Below, in pieces: positions 13,794 through 14,220 of a DNA stretch of 14,220 nt. Source of the DNA: Candidatus Nitrosopumilus sp. GTDB taxonomy: Archaea > Thermoproteota > Nitrososphaeria > Nitrososphaerales > Nitrosopumilaceae. The notes under the pieces are model-generated. The model was given only the letters and a program-made list of their open reading frames with translations. It was not told the origin of the DNA and did no database searches. Within the stretch, counting starts at the first letter, position 1; each line of letters begins with the position of its first letter. The DNA lies in assembly GCA_029863665.1 (NCBI GenBank), contig JAOTUX010000007.1, positions 1-14,220 on the forward strand, read 5' to 3'. The position numbers were made by a program, and so were the translations under genes.

Positions 13794-14220
13794 TTGGGTA
13801 AATTCTGGTCACTATCACAAGAAAAGCAGTCAGGAGTACTGGATAAAACAAGAAACTTTTTGGGACAAACAAATGCCAGCATCTCTTGTTGTTCCCTAAA
13901 AGTTCCAATATCAATGGATGTAAAATCTGCAATCCAAACAATTCCGGGATTGATTTCATCTACACCCGAAGCAATTCGCTCATTTGAGATATGGTGGGAC
14001 GGAAAACAAAAGCAGCTAAGGTATGTTTTATCTGCACAAAACAATCTAGATCTGGCAAACTACAAAATATCTTTTCAGAATGTGTATCCCAACGTATCTT
14101 TTGTATCTCAACAGGAAACTATTCCTGAATGGTTCTCTCCACATTCATCCTATGAAATATTTGACGTATCACTCCAACATGGCCATTATTCCACTATATT
14201 TGATATTGCAACACATCAGC
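13794..14220 (+). CDS. N-terminal part of a putative conjugation/VirB4-HerA-like ATPase (3' end outside window)
   Basis: The frame is open to the window edge, giving 142 codons with no stop. It opens after a TGA with TTG at 13794 (MGKFWSLSQEKQSGVLDK); an ATG at 13914 starting MDVKSAIQTIPG is an alternative. The segment I-P-G-L-I-S-S-T-P-E-A-I-R-S-F-E-I-W-W-D-G followed by RYVLSAQNN, then F-Q-N-V-Y-P-N, resembles the N-terminal domain of archaeal VirB4/HerA-type transfer ATPases, where an 'FE-hWw-dg-...-f' strand, a 'v-sA' strand and a 'yPn' turn recur. No Walker motif is in view, since it would lie further downstream, so the call rests on this N-terminal pattern only. With the prepilin peptidase upstream it would suggest a pilus or DNA-transfer system. 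Confidence 0.45.
   Translation, partial: MGKFWSLSQEKQSGVLDKTRNFLGQTNASISCCSLKVPISMDVKSAIQTIPGLISSTPEAIRSFEIWWDGKQKQLRYVLSAQNNLDLANYKISFQNVYPNVSFVSQQETIPEWFSPHSSYEIFDVSLQHGHYSTIFDIATHQ

Noticed and set aside
13774..14044. Two minus-strand frames at the right end (to 13959 and to 14044).
   Set aside because: They are antisense to the partial plus-strand gene, whose translation is far more protein-like and stays open to the window edge.

Overview
The window looks like an accessory region of an archaeon, most likely an ammonia-oxidising member of the Nitrososphaerota (Thaumarchaeota). The support is an AT-rich sequence, frequent TTG/GTG starts, TATA-like boxes close to starts, a TFB-like zinc-ribbon protein, an archaeal-type prepilin peptidase, and a multicopper oxidase. 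No rRNA, tRNA, CRISPR array or complete transposase gene was seen. The taxon is an inference from gene content; no marker gene was compared.

Region 1 (1-4324, all +) is a tightly packed replication/DNA-processing module. It holds the C-terminal part of a ParB-like protein, a 53-aa Cys-rich protein, a 732-aa primase-polymerase/SF3 helicase, a PD-(D/E)XK (RecB/Cas4-like) nuclease, an 11-Cys protein and a phage-type DNA adenine methyltransferase. Most junctions are ATGA/TTGA stop-start overlaps. The only sizeable gap, after the primase-helicase gene, holds a roughly 90-nt imperfect inverted repeat (2732-2821) that could be a replication origin, a processing site or a structured RNA.

Region 2 (4325-6847) is visibly more AT-rich and its genes switch strand. 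It looks like defence cargo: a HEPN protein with an R-x4-H motif, a small convergent ORF, a second HEPN-like protein on the minus strand, and an AbiV-family protein. A small hairpin at the left edge resembles IS200/IS605-type ends.

Region 3 (6848-10037, all +) holds a TFB-like protein, a possible ParB/Srx-fold protein, a winged-helix regulator and an archaeal A24-type prepilin peptidase.

Region 4 (10038-13793) is a 1006-aa fusion of a complete multicopper oxidase, with an extra cupredoxin site, and a galactose-oxidase-like propeller plus DUF1929 domain. The galactose-oxidase half keeps both Tyr and both His ligands, but the cross-linking Cys is replaced by Ser. The gene lies between two copies of a 48-nt motif (40/48 identical, same orientation, 3,544 bp apart). 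From 13794 to the window edge runs the start of a protein that may be a VirB4/HerA-type conjugation ATPase.

Together this suggests an integrated plasmid, conjugative element or provirus. It would combine a replication and methylation core, its own transcription factors, pilus-processing and possibly DNA-transfer genes, a HEPN/Abi defence cargo, and a copper-enzyme cargo gene.
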